Shown: positions 9,446 through 18,731, numbered from the stretch's first letter. The stretch is 64,000 bases of DNA from Halobacteriovorax vibrionivorans (GCF_003346865.1 NZ_QDKL01000002.1:620001-684000); one strand, 5' to 3'. Made by a program: numbers and translations. The notes: a model not told the origin generated them from the letters alone.

Positions 9446-12400
9446 ATGCACCGTAAATTCATTAAAGCTTTAGGATTAGTTTTTCTTTCAACTCTTCTTT
9501 TTACATCTTGTGCAAAGAAAGCATCTAATACAACTGTGACGATTTCAAAATCATCTTTCTTAGTTGGAGATCTCAGTAACACATTTGATGGTGGAGTTTT
9601 AATTATTGGAAAGAATCTCGATTCTAATCAAAGTTTTCAACTCGCACTTGACCCAACATCTCCTTCAACTATTGATATCGAACTTCCTTTTGGTACATAC
9701 GATGTCAAGGCCATTGGTTGGCATGATGGAGCAACTCCAACAAAGATGAAGGGAACTAGATACTGTAGTCAAATAACCTCTGTCGTTGATCAAAATGAAA
9801 CTCCAATGCAGCTAAACATGACACAAGCTACTTGTGCAAGTTTAACAAACCTCAATATCTATGACGGTACAACAAATAACGATTTTAATATTGAAGCATG
9901 CCATGGTGTTGTCAAAGTACCGGGACTTGGAGAAAGAGATAGTTGTGGCGAAGCAGGAAGTATTGCGAGGTCTCTAAAAGTTAAATACCTAAGTATTGAT
10001 GCGGACGGAAACTTAAACAACGCACTCTCTCTTACTTCAGAATGTGTTGATGTCTATGCTCCAGGAACAGAAAACGAAGAATATTTTCAATATAGAGTTT
10101 CAGATATATCTGATATTGTTCAAGGAGAGGCCGGATATAAAACTCCAATAGAAGTCACTGCGTATCGGTTACCTGGATGTCCTGTTGGTGGAGACTCCGT
10201 TACACGACGTCCACCAAGACCTGCTGATATACCTAATGATAAGTATTTTAAAATCAAAAAAAGTGATGCTGGATTAGACTTTATGATAGGAATTAATTCT
10301 TGTAATTTTCCTGGCGCACTAACTGCTGCACCTTTTGCAAATGGTGCGGCCATAACAAAAAATTCAAATGTCATTTGTACTGTAAATCAATTCAATGAAA
10401 TCGCAAATTATCCAGATAAAGAATTTATTATCGGTCAAACGATAGACTTTGGTGGAACGCCACCAACAACAGCTTCTTCAACACACTTTTCAGGTTATAT
10501 TGAAGGAGATATTTGGATGTCAGAGACTAAAGTCCCTCATATAAAAGGTCTTCCAGGGAGCTTATTTTTCTCACTTGGAAGTAATGTTGCTGATTATTCC
10601 GCCGGTATAGAACATTTAAATATTGATGTTAGCTCTATTACAGATGGTCCTGTTATTGCAAAAATGCTCAAATATGATTCAGAATTCTATAGCATCAACC
10701 TTAATGGCCACATGACAAACTCTTCGCCATCTTTTATTCCTGATGGAACAAGTATAGGTGATACTTGTGGTGCTCTATTTAACCAAGTTTACTATACTGG
10801 AGCAGGGTCTCAAGTTTATGCAGATGTTGACTTTGAAAAAATAACATTCTCAAATTTCAAATTAACATGTAACGGGTTATCTGGAACTAATGCTAATTAT
10901 ATTGGTGGACTGATTGGAGCGGCGACTTCAGGAAACACAGAGACAGCAACAAATAGAACCTTTAGATTTGATCGTATTGAAGGCGATATCTTTATTGAAG
11001 TCGACTCTACAAATGCAAACCAATCAATTGGTGGTCTCATTGGCCTTTCTGAAAACCAAACGACAATTGATACTTGGTCTAACAAATATTCAATTACAAA
11101 TACTTTTACTTCAAGCCCTCCTCGAATAATTGGAGGACTCCTTGGCCAACATCAATCAACGGCCGCAAATTCAATGGGTAAACTTCATTTAAATGATAAT
11201 AATATTCATACAAATATCTTAAGTAATCTTGGATATGGGGCCATTCAAGGAGCAGGAGGACTTGTTGGAAAAGTTTTTAATCCTGATGAATTATATATAC
11301 GTGGTTCAATAGTAACAGGAAACATAAATACGAATTTAAAAAATGCTGGTGGAATTATAGGTCATCTCTATTTTGAATCAAATACCAATTCTGCAAGTAT
11401 CCAAACAACTTTAAATAATGCAACAGTACTAGCAGATGGAAGTGCAGGAGGTATCATTGGAGGATTATCAATAGATAACTTTACCAATGTATATCTTTCC
11501 ACTGTAACAAACCGAGGACAAATTACAGGAGCTATAGGTTCAAGTTCGAATGAGGGAGTTGGAGGTATTGTTGGAAGCCTCCTAAATTCAACAGCAGGCT
11601 CATCTCTAAGTATCAGCACCTCTTCTAATAGAGGAAGTATCTCCTCAGTTAAAGGTCACTCAACAGTTAATGCAGCAGGCTCTATCGTTGGCCTATTTAA
11701 TACAACAGCACTAAACTTCTCTGCGACAGGTGTTTATGCAGATATTTCAGATATAAAAACAGCAGGAGCTTCAAGGCCCTACTTTATCGGTTTTATTAAC
11801 GATCTGACTTCTGCAAATATTTCAACAAACTTTTATTTAGATGAAGTTCTTTTTTCCGGATACACAAGTACTTCTCCTTTGAGTGAAACTCTTACTTACT
11901 ACGGTGATAATACAAACCAGTATGCTTTTACATATGGAACTTTTGGTTCAAGTCCATTTCCAGCATCACTAAACGATCACCCTCTCTACACACTAGCTGG
12001 AGATTCAAAACTTGATCTATTTCTAAATAAATATATGCTCTTTGACTCAAATGGGAGATCCATTATAAATGGATCTGAAAGTAGCCCCTTCTTAATTAAA
12101 GCTAAGTCGGATATTGGTTTTGTGAATACTTCAATTGGCGCAAAGTTCTCATGGCGACTTACAACGAATATTGATATGGGTGGAGACTTCCTTCAATTAT
12201 CACCTACAAACACACCATTTGAGGGAGACTTTGATGGAAATGGATATACTATTTCAAACTTCACTAATGATTACTCTGTCTTATCAACATTAATGCCTAA
12301 TAACGGAATCTTCCCTCATGTTAGCTACGGAAGAATTAAAAACCTCAATTTAAAAGGTGGAAATGTTACTTTTAAATGCTCTCCTATGACTTACAACGGA

Positions 12401-13075
12401 TCAGGAGTTTTAATTGGGCAACTTTCAACATCTGGACAATGGGACGGAAATGGAGACCCACAACTTTTCAATCTCTCTGTTTCTAATACAAATATAACAA
12501 TGCCGAGCGGAAGTGATTGCAAGGGCGCCTCACCTTTTATTGGATATTTTAATTCAGATAATGGAGAAGATGCTGCTCGTTTTCAAAACATAAGTATCAT
12601 AAATAATACGATTGATGCTAGTAAGTCTGCTGGACTCGTCGGTTACATCTACCTACCTTCAAGTACAACATTTCCATTTAAGAATGTTGAAGTAGTAGGA
12701 AATAAATTTATTGGTGAAAGTGTTACGACTTCAACTTCATCAAGCGCCTTCTTTGGTGCTTCCATTGCAAGTGGGATATACACTTCTTATGAAAATGTTC
12801 TCTTTATTGGTGATGTCAACGGAGATAATCCTGGTGCTATTACAAACGATGAAAATCTTGCGAATTTAGGTGCTTCAACAGATTCTCTAATTAGTAATGC
12901 CTATGCCTTCTTTGATGGCGGCCAGTATATTCAAGGAACTGCCTTTACAAATAACGGTGCAACAAGCTTAGCCGATATTGGAACGACATCATTTGATGAC
13001 TACTTTATTCACGATGCTACAGTAGGCACTGTACGCTTAGACCGCGAGTATATAACAGAAGAAATTTATGATTAA
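9446..13075 (+). CDS. Giant lipoprotein with GLUG-like beta-helix repeats
   Basis: 1209-residue predicted lipoprotein. The signal peptide ends at LLFTSCAKK. The N-terminal domain repeats that of the preceding gene (GWHDGATPTKMKG, RYCSQ). The central part has at least seven GG(L/I)(I/V/L)G motifs encoded between about 10904 and 11580, spaced roughly 90-130 bp, as in GLUG repeats of bacterial surface proteins. A second block near residue 930 reads FEGDFDGNGYTISNF, another hallmark of right-handed beta-helix surface proteins. It is probably exposed on the outer membrane as an adhesin-like protein or glycan binder. No enzymatic motif was recognised. A strong terminator follows the stop. Confidence 0.8.
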   Translation: MHRKFIKALGLVFLSTLLFTSCAKKASNTTVTISKSSFLVGDLSNTFDGGVLIIGKNLDSNQSFQLALDPTSPSTIDIELPFGTYDVKAIGWHDGATPTKMKGTRYCSQITSVVDQNETPMQLNMTQATCASLTNLNIYDGTTNNDFNIEACHGVVKVPGLGERDSCGEAGSIARSLKVKYLSIDADGNLNNALSLTSECVDVYAPGTENEEYFQYRVSDISDIVQGEAGYKTPIEVTAYRLPGCPVGGDSVTRRPPRPADIPNDKYFKIKKSDAGLDFMIGINSCNFPGALTAAPFANGAAITKNSNVICTVNQFNEIANYPDKEFIIGQTIDFGGTPPTTASSTHFSGYIEGDIWMSETKVPHIKGLPGSLFFSLGSNVADYSAGIEHLNIDVSSITDGPVIAKMLKYDSEFYSINLNGHMTNSSPSFIPDGTSIGDTCGALFNQVYYTGAGSQVYADVDFEKITFSNFKLTCNGLSGTNANYIGGLIGAATSGNTETATNRTFRFDRIEGDIFIEVDSTNANQSIGGLIGLSENQTTIDTWSNKYSITNTFTSSPPRIIGGLLGQHQSTAANSMGKLHLNDNNIHTNILSNLGYGAIQGAGGLVGKVFNPDELYIRGSIVTGNINTNLKNAGGIIGHLYFESNTNSASIQTTLNNATVLADGSAGGIIGGLSIDNFTNVYLSTVTNRGQITGAIGSSSNEGVGGIVGSLLNSTAGSSLSISTSSNRGSISSVKGHSTVNAAGSIVGLFNTTALNFSATGVYADISDIKTAGASRPYFIGFINDLTSANISTNFYLDEVLFSGYTSTSPLSETLTYYGDNTNQYAFTYGTFGSSPFPASLNDHPLYTLAGDSKLDLFLNKYMLFDSNGRSIINGSESSPFLIKAKSDIGFVNTSIGAKFSWRLTTNIDMGGDFLQLSPTNTPFEGDFDGNGYTISNFTNDYSVLSTLMPNNGIFPHVSYGRIKNLNLKGGNVTFKCSPMTYNGSGVLIGQLSTSGQWDGNGDPQLFNLSVSNTNITMPSGSDCKGASPFIGYFNSDNGEDAARFQNISIINNTIDASKSAGLVGYIYLPSSTTFPFKNVEVVGNKFIGESVTTSTSSSAFFGASIASGIYTSYENVLFIGDVNGDNPGAITNDENLANLGASTDSLISNAYAFFDGGQYIQGTAFTNNGATSLADIGTTSFDDYFIHDATVGTVRLDREYITEEIYD

Positions 13076-13103
13076 GATGCCATGATAAATTGGCAGAAAT
13101 AGC

Positions 13104-13131
13104 GAGGACGCGTTCAGCGTCCTCTTTTTTT
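13104..13131 (+). terminator. Intrinsic terminator of the giant lipoprotein gene
   Basis: Perfect 8-bp stem GAGGACGC / GCGTCCTC with loop GTTCA, followed by seven T. It is 29 nt after the stop at 13075. Confidence 0.93.
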
Positions 13132-13410
13132 ATCCGGCAGAACTTACCGATTTCATTAGCTTAAGGAAAATTTACTAAATAATTCCCACCGCATGACGAT
13201 GTAAGCCTACAATAGACAGCCAAAGCTTTTGTCTCACTAGATTTTATAGGAAAAAGACAGAGGTTTTGAGGCAACTATTTAATATAAATTTAAAGCAACT
13301 ATTGCCCATAATAAAAATTACTTTTGAGCTAAATAAAATCAAGGGTAAAATTAATAGGAAGGCAATTAGAAAATCTTTGCTTGTTTTACTTCGTTAAGGA
13401 GGAGGACTAA
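13132..13410. other. Intergenic region upstream of the dksA-like gene
   Basis: No gene is seen here. The 335-bp gap from 13076 holds the terminator above and an AT-rich stretch with a direct repeat of GCAACTATT at 13271-13279 and 13295-13303, exactly 24 bp apart. That spacing would place both copies on nearly the same DNA face. It ends in a strong AAGGAGGAGG ribosome site for the next gene. The repeat could be an operator; no clear -35/-10 pair was found. Confidence 0.4.
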
Positions 13411-13782
13411 ATGGAAGCTGAAAAATTGGAACATTTCAAAAAGAAACTACTAGCGGCTAAGGCGGAAATTCTTAACGGTGGTATTCTGACGAGTACAGAA
13501 GATTTAAAGATGTCAACGGATGACCTACCTGATGAGGGAGACGTTGCCAACGCAGTTATTAATCAACAGGTTACATTCAATATGAGAGCCCGTGCTATGC
13601 ACAAGCTTCGTTTAATTGAAGAGGCCCTTCATCGCGTGGAAGACGGGACTTATGGTCACTGTGAAGACTGTGATGAGCCAATCGGTGCTAAAAGGCTTGA
13701 GAACCAGCCATGGGCCGAATTATGTATCACTCACGCTGAAGAAAGAGAGCGTGAAGAACAACACATGCGAAGAGTCGGTTAA
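13411..13782 (+). CDS. DksA/TraR-family zinc-finger transcription regulator
   Basis: 123-residue protein that should bind the RNA polymerase secondary channel and tune transcription with ppGpp, as DksA does. The N-terminal coiled coil carries an acidic tip (DDLPDEGD at 37-44). The C-terminal finger has CEDC at 84-87 and CITH at 105-108, so the last zinc ligand is His instead of the usual Cys. The C-terminal helix is strongly charged (EEREREEQ). It is monocistronic: a strong ribosome site precedes it and a terminator follows. I leave the symbol blank because several DksA-like paralogues exist in this group. Confidence 0.88.
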   Translation: MEAEKLEHFKKKLLAAKAEILNGGILTSTEDLKMSTDDLPDEGDVANAVINQQVTFNMRARAMHKLRLIEEALHRVEDGTYGHCEDCDEPIGAKRLENQPWAELCITHAEEREREEQHMRRVG

Positions 13783-13812
13783 GACTTTTTACATATTCCA
13801 AATGTTAGTAAT

Positions 13813-13842
13813 AAAAGCCTGCATACGCAGGCTTTTGTTTTT
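13813..13842 (+). terminator. Intrinsic terminator of the dksA-like gene
   Basis: Perfect 10-bp stem AAAAGCCTGC / GCAGGCTTTT with loop ATAC, then GTTTTT. The A-rich 5' arm may also serve the opposite strand. Confidence 0.92.
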
Positions 13843-13856
13843 CCTGTCTCCTAATC

Positions 13857-14075
13857 TTAGAAAGCAATACTTTCATCTACATGAAACTTCTCTTTCTTGA
13901 TATAGACAAATTTAGAAATATCCTTCCTCAATATCTTTTTGATTTTCTGATTGGTTTTAATGATCTCATTCACTTTTGGACTAGTGGGAGATGACACTGT
14001 GTTGTTAATTGGCGCGACAATCATAATGTAAGCAAATAAGAAAATGCTAATTGATAATGTCCATATTGTTTTCAC
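13857..14075 (-). CDS. Small single-pass membrane protein, hypothetical
   Basis: 72-residue protein beginning KTIWTLSISIFLF after the initiator, with one transmembrane segment near the N-terminus and a basic C-terminal half (TNQKIKKILRKDISKF). I chose the GTG at 14075 because GGAGGG lies 7 nt upstream; ATGs further upstream would add a poorly placed extension. It is convergent with the dksA-like gene. Function unknown. It may be a real small gene because of its strong ribosome site, but there is no family evidence. Confidence 0.5.
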   Translation of the reverse strand: MKTIWTLSISIFLFAYIMIVAPINNTVSSPTSPKVNEIIKTNQKIKKILRKDISKFVYIKKEKFHVDESIAF

Positions 14076-14236
14076 TAAACTACCCTCCATGGTAACTTCT
14101 TCTACGTTCATAAATAAGCACATGAGATGCCAAATTTTGGTATAATAATTTCGGTGACTTACTATAGTAGAGCGATGAACACGGTGGCTTTTTGGCCTTC
14201 TTTTAGGACACCACTAAAACAAAAGTGTATAAGATT

Positions 14237-14265
14237 TTGACACCTATCTATAAACTATCCATACT
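14237..14265 (+). promoter_or_regulatory. Candidate distal promoter of the subtilisin-like protease
   Basis: Perfect -35 TTGACA at 14237-14242, 17-nt spacer, CATACT at 14260-14265. The predicted start near 14272 gives a leader of about 95 nt before the protease gene. Confidence 0.45.
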
Positions 14266-14297
14266 GACTATAGGTGAACAACTTAAGTAGGTAGAAT

Positions 14298-14338
14298 CAC
14301 TATATTAGTGTTGGCATCAAGCCTGCATTATATATAGT
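14298..14338 (+). promoter_or_regulatory. Candidate proximal promoter with flanking palindrome
   Basis: TTGGCA at 14311-14316 and TATAGT at 14333-14338 with a 16-nt spacer. A palindrome CACTA-TAT-TAGTG at 14298-14310 abuts the -35 element and could be an operator or activator site. Confidence 0.4.
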
Positions 14339-14367
14339 GAGTTTGAGTTTAGACATAAGGAGCACTC

Positions 14368-15516
14368 TTGAAACTTAAATTAAACCTAAAATCATTCCTA
14401 CTTATTTCAACATTAGTTGCATCTTCAACTTTTGCACAAGATTCTGGAAAGAAGCTAACTCTTGATCAGTTAAGAGCACGTGTTTTCAAAAAAGAATATC
14501 AAAGCACAACGACAAAAACTGATGTACTTCACTCACGTTTTTCAAGCTGGGGTGTAAAGAACTCTTTTGATAAAGGTTCTATTAATCTTCCAGGTGCACT
14601 GAAGAAGCTACAAGCAAAACAAGATGTTGTTGTTGCTGTTATCGATACAGGAATTGATCCAACTCACCCATTCCTTAAAGACAACTTATATGTACCAAAA
14701 GGACAAGCAGGTCTTTCAAACTTTGGATTAGATTTTTCTAAAGGTGCAAAGAATGTAAAGACTCCATATGATAAGAACCGTCACGGAACTCACGTTTCAG
14801 GTATTATCAAGTCTGTTTTTCCAAACGTTAAGATTCTTCCTCTTAAGTATTACAACAGAAATGCTTCTGGGAAAGACAACTTAAATTCAACGATCAAGGC
14901 CCTTCGTTATGCTGTTGATCTTGGTGTTGATATTATTAACTACTCAGGTGGTGGACCAGAGCCAGATTTAGAAGAATTAGAAATTCTTAAAAAGGCCGAA
15001 AGAAAAGGTATTATCGTAGTAGCTGCTGCTGGTAACGAGCAAGAGAATATTGATAATTCAAAGTCTGCTTACTACCCAGCAAGTTATAAGCTTTCAAATA
15101 TTATTACTGTAACTGCACATAACCAATCAATGCAAATCCTTAACTCTTCTAACTGGGGTGTTGAGACTGTTGATGTATCGGCTCCAGGTTATAAGATCAA
15201 CTCTGCTATTCCAACTCAGAGAAATGGTCTTCTAACAGGAACATCTCAAGCGACTGCATTTGTTTCAGGTGTTGCAGCAATGCTTAAAGCTGGCTACCCA
15301 GGACTTACTGCTAAGCAAATTAAGAAGATCATCTCAATCACTGCTAAGAAAGAGATTACTTTTAATGGAAAGGTTAAGTCTTCAGGACGTCTAGATGCGA
15401 CAGCTGCAATTGATTTAGCAACAAAGCTTAATGATAAAACAAACGGTCAGCTTGCAAAAACAAGAGCAAGTAGAAGAGATGTTGCAAACACTCCAAAAGT
15501 AATTATCAGAAAATAA
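14368..15516 (+). CDS. Subtilisin-like serine protease (S8 family), exported
   Basis: 382-residue secreted or periplasmic peptidase. A Sec signal peptide ends near STFAQDS, followed by a short prodomain. The catalytic triad is clear: Asp93 in AVIDTGID, His139 in NRHGTHVSG and Ser293 in GTSQATAFVSG, with the oxyanion Asn223 in AAAGNE. It starts with TTG, supported by GGAG 5 nt upstream. The C-terminal tail after the catalytic domain is short and basic, with no sorting domain. In a predator-like bacterium such proteases are candidates for prey protein digestion; that role is inference. Two candidate promoters lie upstream. Confidence 0.93.
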   Translation: MKLKLNLKSFLLISTLVASSTFAQDSGKKLTLDQLRARVFKKEYQSTTTKTDVLHSRFSSWGVKNSFDKGSINLPGALKKLQAKQDVVVAVIDTGIDPTHPFLKDNLYVPKGQAGLSNFGLDFSKGAKNVKTPYDKNRHGTHVSGIIKSVFPNVKILPLKYYNRNASGKDNLNSTIKALRYAVDLGVDIINYSGGGPEPDLEELEILKKAERKGIIVVAAAGNEQENIDNSKSAYYPASYKLSNIITVTAHNQSMQILNSSNWGVETVDVSAPGYKINSAIPTQRNGLLTGTSQATAFVSGVAAMLKAGYPGLTAKQIKKIISITAKKEITFNGKVKSSGRLDATAAIDLATKLNDKTNGQLAKTRASRRDVANTPKVIIRK

Positions 15517-15526
15517 TTTTCAAATA

Positions 15527-16189
15527 CTAGATGGCCCTAAAATAGGACGTAAGCGCAAGGGTCATACTAATCAAAAATACCGCCACAAGCATTCCATAAA
15601 GCACATAAGAAACCTTAAAAACTCCCATCATTTTATAATTAAAGAAGTTCTCGTATTGCTCCTTAGTACTTTGGTCTTTAGACTCTCCTATTGCGGCCTT
15701 AATTCGCTCGTACAAAGAGAATTCTTCAATACCTCTTTGAGCGTATGGATGCCAAATCTCTTGCTCACTAACTCCAGAGTTCATCATCTCAATGACAATA
15801 TCTGCGAGTTCTTGAAGATAAAGAGGGCGCAGTTCATCTGATTTTGATGCTTCACTGTAGAAATAGTCTAAGAGATTATTATAGCGACGACGTACTTTTA
15901 CTAAAAACTTCTTGAACTTCACATCACCTTTAAAGATTTGTGGGTTCTCCATTTCTAGAGGACTAAGAGTTTGCCAGTACTTTTCACGAAAAGTGTAAAA
16001 GCTCTTCTCCCCTAAAGGTGAGCCAAGGGGATTAAAAGATAAATCATAATCACACATTTGGCAGCGATCATTTTTAATATTATCGCTATTGCACTTAGGG
16101 CAAGTTATAAGATGCACTTCCTGTGCAAGTACTTCGTCCTTGAAGAGATGTTGATGTTTTTGTACGTCGTTTAGAAATTCTGTATCCAT
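15527..16189 (-). CDS. Zinc-ribbon protein with C-terminal membrane anchor, hypothetical
   Basis: 220-residue protein with two visible modules. A zinc ribbon near residues 30-50 has CPKCNSDN then CQMCDYD (CxxC...CxxC). A single transmembrane segment lies at about 194-216 (MLVAVFLISMTLALTSYF). The middle is charged and helical. It is probably tail-anchored with the zinc ribbon in the cytoplasm. It ends 10 nt from the convergent protease gene. No known family recognised. Confidence 0.65.
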   Translation of the reverse strand: MDTEFLNDVQKHQHLFKDEVLAQEVHLITCPKCNSDNIKNDRCQMCDYDLSFNPLGSPLGEKSFYTFREKYWQTLSPLEMENPQIFKGDVKFKKFLVKVRRRYNNLLDYFYSEASKSDELRPLYLQELADIVIEMMNSGVSEQEIWHPYAQRGIEEFSLYERIKAAIGESKDQSTKEQYENFFNYKMMGVFKVSYVLYGMLVAVFLISMTLALTSYFRAI

Positions 16190-16252
16190 AAGAATATTGT
16201 AATTTCATAAGGTTAGTATTGGCAAATGTTAAATCATATATAACAATAGAGT

Positions 16253-17704
16253 ATGATTGGAATTCTTAAGCACAAATTTGCTCTGCCCGTACTGCATGTT
16301 CTTGCAGGAATTATTTATGCTTTAAACTTTCCCTTTATTGGTGAATTCACAATTTTTCCAACCATATTCATTAGTGCGGCCATCATCTTCTATGGCCTAG
16401 ATAAAGAAAGACGCTTCAAATTCAATCTCCTCAATATCTTCTTATTTTGTTGGGGTTATAATTTAGCAGGCTACTATTGGTTAATGTTCACTTTAAATGA
16501 ATTTGGTGGACTATTTTTTCCATTTAACTTTCTAGTATGGCAGCTCTTCTCTTTAGTGATTGCACCACAATTCTATCTCTTCTTAATCATCTTCTACTTT
16601 TTAAGAGATCGTATTAAGCTGGAAAGTTTAATCGGTGGCATCTTCTACTGCCTAGTATTTGTGATACTTGAGATATTTACACCACAGCAATTCCCTGCTC
16701 TCTTTGGCCATCCTTGGCTTAAGATTTCACCTTATTTAAAACCAGCAAAGTATTTAGGTCAGCCTTTTTATAGCTTTCTGACTCTTTATATCGGACACCT
16801 TATTTTTAGTTTTTCAAAAAAGAGGCGTCTTCCATCCTTTGCGGCCGTGGCCATCCTTGTTCTCTTATCGGCCAATTTTCTTATGGGGCCGATTAAAAAT
16901 GAGCTCAACAATGAACTTAATATTCGTGTTGTTCAAGGAAATATAGGAAATGATCTAAAACTTAAGTCGGAGCAAGGAGTTCGTCTTGCCGCTTCAGAGG
17001 TCGTTAATATCTATAAGTCGATGAGTCTAAATGACGGCATTGATAAAATGGACTTAGTCATTTGGCCTGAGACTTCATATCCAAGATTTGTTTTTACAAA
17101 ACTAAATAAGAAAGTGAATGCTGAACTAAGTGAGCTCTTTATAAATTCAAATTCAAAGTACTTTATTGGGACTTATGATCTAGCATCTACAAAGCCAGAT
17201 GTTTTAGAAAATACATACAATGCTACAATCTTGGCATCAAAAGATGGCGATATTGAGCAAGCCTACCACAAACAGGTTCTTATTCCATTTGGTGAAGGTC
17301 TTCCATTTGGCCCATTAAATAAGTATGTGGCCCCATACCTCACTAATGTTTCACTTTTTGCTAAAGGTAAATCTTTTACAAATTTTAAAGTGAAAGATAA
17401 GGGATTCATTTCCCTAATCTGCTATGAAGTACTCTTTCCTCGTTATGTCTCAAAGTATTTAAACGCAGTAAAAGAGCGCGGAGAAAAAGTCGACTTCATT
17501 GTTAATGTAACCAATGATTCATGGTATGGGCCTTACTCAGAACAGGAACAACACCTATTTCTTGCAAAGTGGCGTGCGGTGGAATTTGGACTTCCAATCA
17601 TTCGCGCAACGAATACTGGAATCTCATCAGTAATTCTCCAGGACGGAAGTGAGTTAATTCGCACTAAGAATTTCGAACAAACTAATATGGACTTTAAATT
17701 CTAA
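16253..17704 (+). CDS. lnt: Apolipoprotein N-acyltransferase Lnt
   Basis: Inner-membrane enzyme that adds the third acyl chain to lipoproteins, needed for Lol-dependent sorting to the outer membrane. The 483-residue protein has about seven hydrophobic N-terminal segments and then a nitrilase-type periplasmic domain. The catalytic triad is visible: Glu273 in IWPETSYP, Lys340 in YHKQVLIPFGE and Cys390 in LICYEVLFP. The NVTNDSWYG and RATNTGISS signatures are present. The start has only a weak AGAG, and a TATAAC lies 8 nt upstream. Its stop codon overlaps the convergent kdsD stop by 3 nt. Its presence agrees with the many lipoproteins in this window. Confidence 0.93.
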   Translation: MIGILKHKFALPVLHVLAGIIYALNFPFIGEFTIFPTIFISAAIIFYGLDKERRFKFNLLNIFLFCWGYNLAGYYWLMFTLNEFGGLFFPFNFLVWQLFSLVIAPQFYLFLIIFYFLRDRIKLESLIGGIFYCLVFVILEIFTPQQFPALFGHPWLKISPYLKPAKYLGQPFYSFLTLYIGHLIFSFSKKRRLPSFAAVAILVLLSANFLMGPIKNELNNELNIRVVQGNIGNDLKLKSEQGVRLAASEVVNIYKSMSLNDGIDKMDLVIWPETSYPRFVFTKLNKKVNAELSELFINSNSKYFIGTYDLASTKPDVLENTYNATILASKDGDIEQAYHKQVLIPFGEGLPFGPLNKYVAPYLTNVSLFAKGKSFTNFKVKDKGFISLICYEVLFPRYVSKYLNAVKERGEKVDFIVNVTNDSWYGPYSEQEQHLFLAKWRAVEFGLPIIRATNTGISSVILQDGSELIRTKNFEQTNMDFKF

Positions 17705-18666
17705 AAACCTTCTTTTAAAAGATCGTGCATGCGGATGAAGCCTTCAAATTTACCATCAGTAATAACTGGTAGAACGTAAATTTTATTTTGCTCCATAAGT
17801 TTTAAAGCATCCATCGCAAGCTCATTAGAAGTGATATACTTTGGCTCTTTTGTCATGATTTCAGAAAGTGGTTTTTCAAGAGCATTCTCTTCTTTTGCAA
17901 TAGATCGGCGAATATCACCTTCAACAAGTATTCCACTGAATTTGTTATTATCCATTACTGCAAGAGCACCTAGAGGCTTATTAGTCATCTCTAGAACAGC
18001 ATCTTTTAATAGCTTTTCTGAAGTTAGAATAGGACTTTCTTTCAATGGCCACATGAGATCGCGAACTTTCATCGTTAATGACTTACCTAGTTTTCCACCA
18101 GGGTGATTAATTGCAAAGCCTTCCTTTGAAAGCCCTACAAATTTCTCATAGGCAACTGCAATAGCATCTCCCATAGCAAGAGCAACTGTTGAAGAAGTGG
18201 TTGGAGCAAGGTCATTTATACAAGCTTCCCTTTCAACAGAGCAATCAAATGCAATTCCACATTCCTTTGCAATTGCTTTTGATAGGTCTCCAACAAGAGC
18301 AATTCTATGGTCTTTGTGAATGCGAAGAAAAGGCATAAGCTTCATGATCTCACTAGTTGTTCCCGACTTTGATAAGAAAATAATGGCATCATTCTCACTT
18401 GTTCTTCCAAGATCCCCGTGAAGGGCCTCAGTTGGGTGAAGGAAAATTGAACGCAGCCCCAGAGAGCTAAATGTTGAAGAAAGCTTTTCACCAATTAGGC
18501 CAGACTTCCCAACACCACAAAGAACCATTTGGCCCCCTTTAGCGTGAAGGAACTCAAAAACATTTGTTAACTTGTTGCACATTTGCTCATCTAATAAGCC
18601 GATAACTCGGTTTATTGAGTCTGCTTCAAGTTTCAATACTTCCTTCATTTGACTAAAATGGTCCAT
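17701..18666 (-). CDS. kdsD: Arabinose-5-phosphate isomerase (KdsD/KpsF)
   Basis: Converts ribulose-5-phosphate to arabinose-5-phosphate, the first step of KDO synthesis for lipopolysaccharide. The 321-residue protein has an N-terminal SIS sugar-isomerase domain (VGKSGLIGEKLSSTFSSLG, later LSKSGTTSE) and two C-terminal CBS domains (LMWPLKESP..., IMTKEPKYI...). I chose the ATG at 18666 because it is preceded by GAGG at 5-nt spacing; the upstream start at 18687 lacks this. It is divergent from the lipoprotein at 18732 with a 65-bp gap. Confidence 0.92.
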   Translation of the reverse strand: MDHFSQMKEVLKLEADSINRVIGLLDEQMCNKLTNVFEFLHAKGGQMVLCGVGKSGLIGEKLSSTFSSLGLRSIFLHPTEALHGDLGRTSENDAIIFLSKSGTTSEIMKLMPFLRIHKDHRIALVGDLSKAIAKECGIAFDCSVEREACINDLAPTTSSTVALAMGDAIAVAYEKFVGLSKEGFAINHPGGKLGKSLTMKVRDLMWPLKESPILTSEKLLKDAVLEMTNKPLGALAVMDNNKFSGILVEGDIRRSIAKEENALEKPLSEIMTKEPKYITSNELAMDALKLMEQNKIYVLPVITDGKFEGFIRMHDLLKEGF

Positions 18667-18731
18667 TATAACCTCATTGTGTACCAAATTTTCATTCTCG
18701 ATCGAGTGTATGACTATGTTATTATAAATAT

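Noticed and set aside
10120..10374. Antisense frames within the giant lipoprotein gene (also 10897-11085, 11368-11619)
   Set aside because: They are biased by the repeats on the plus strand and have no ribosome sites.
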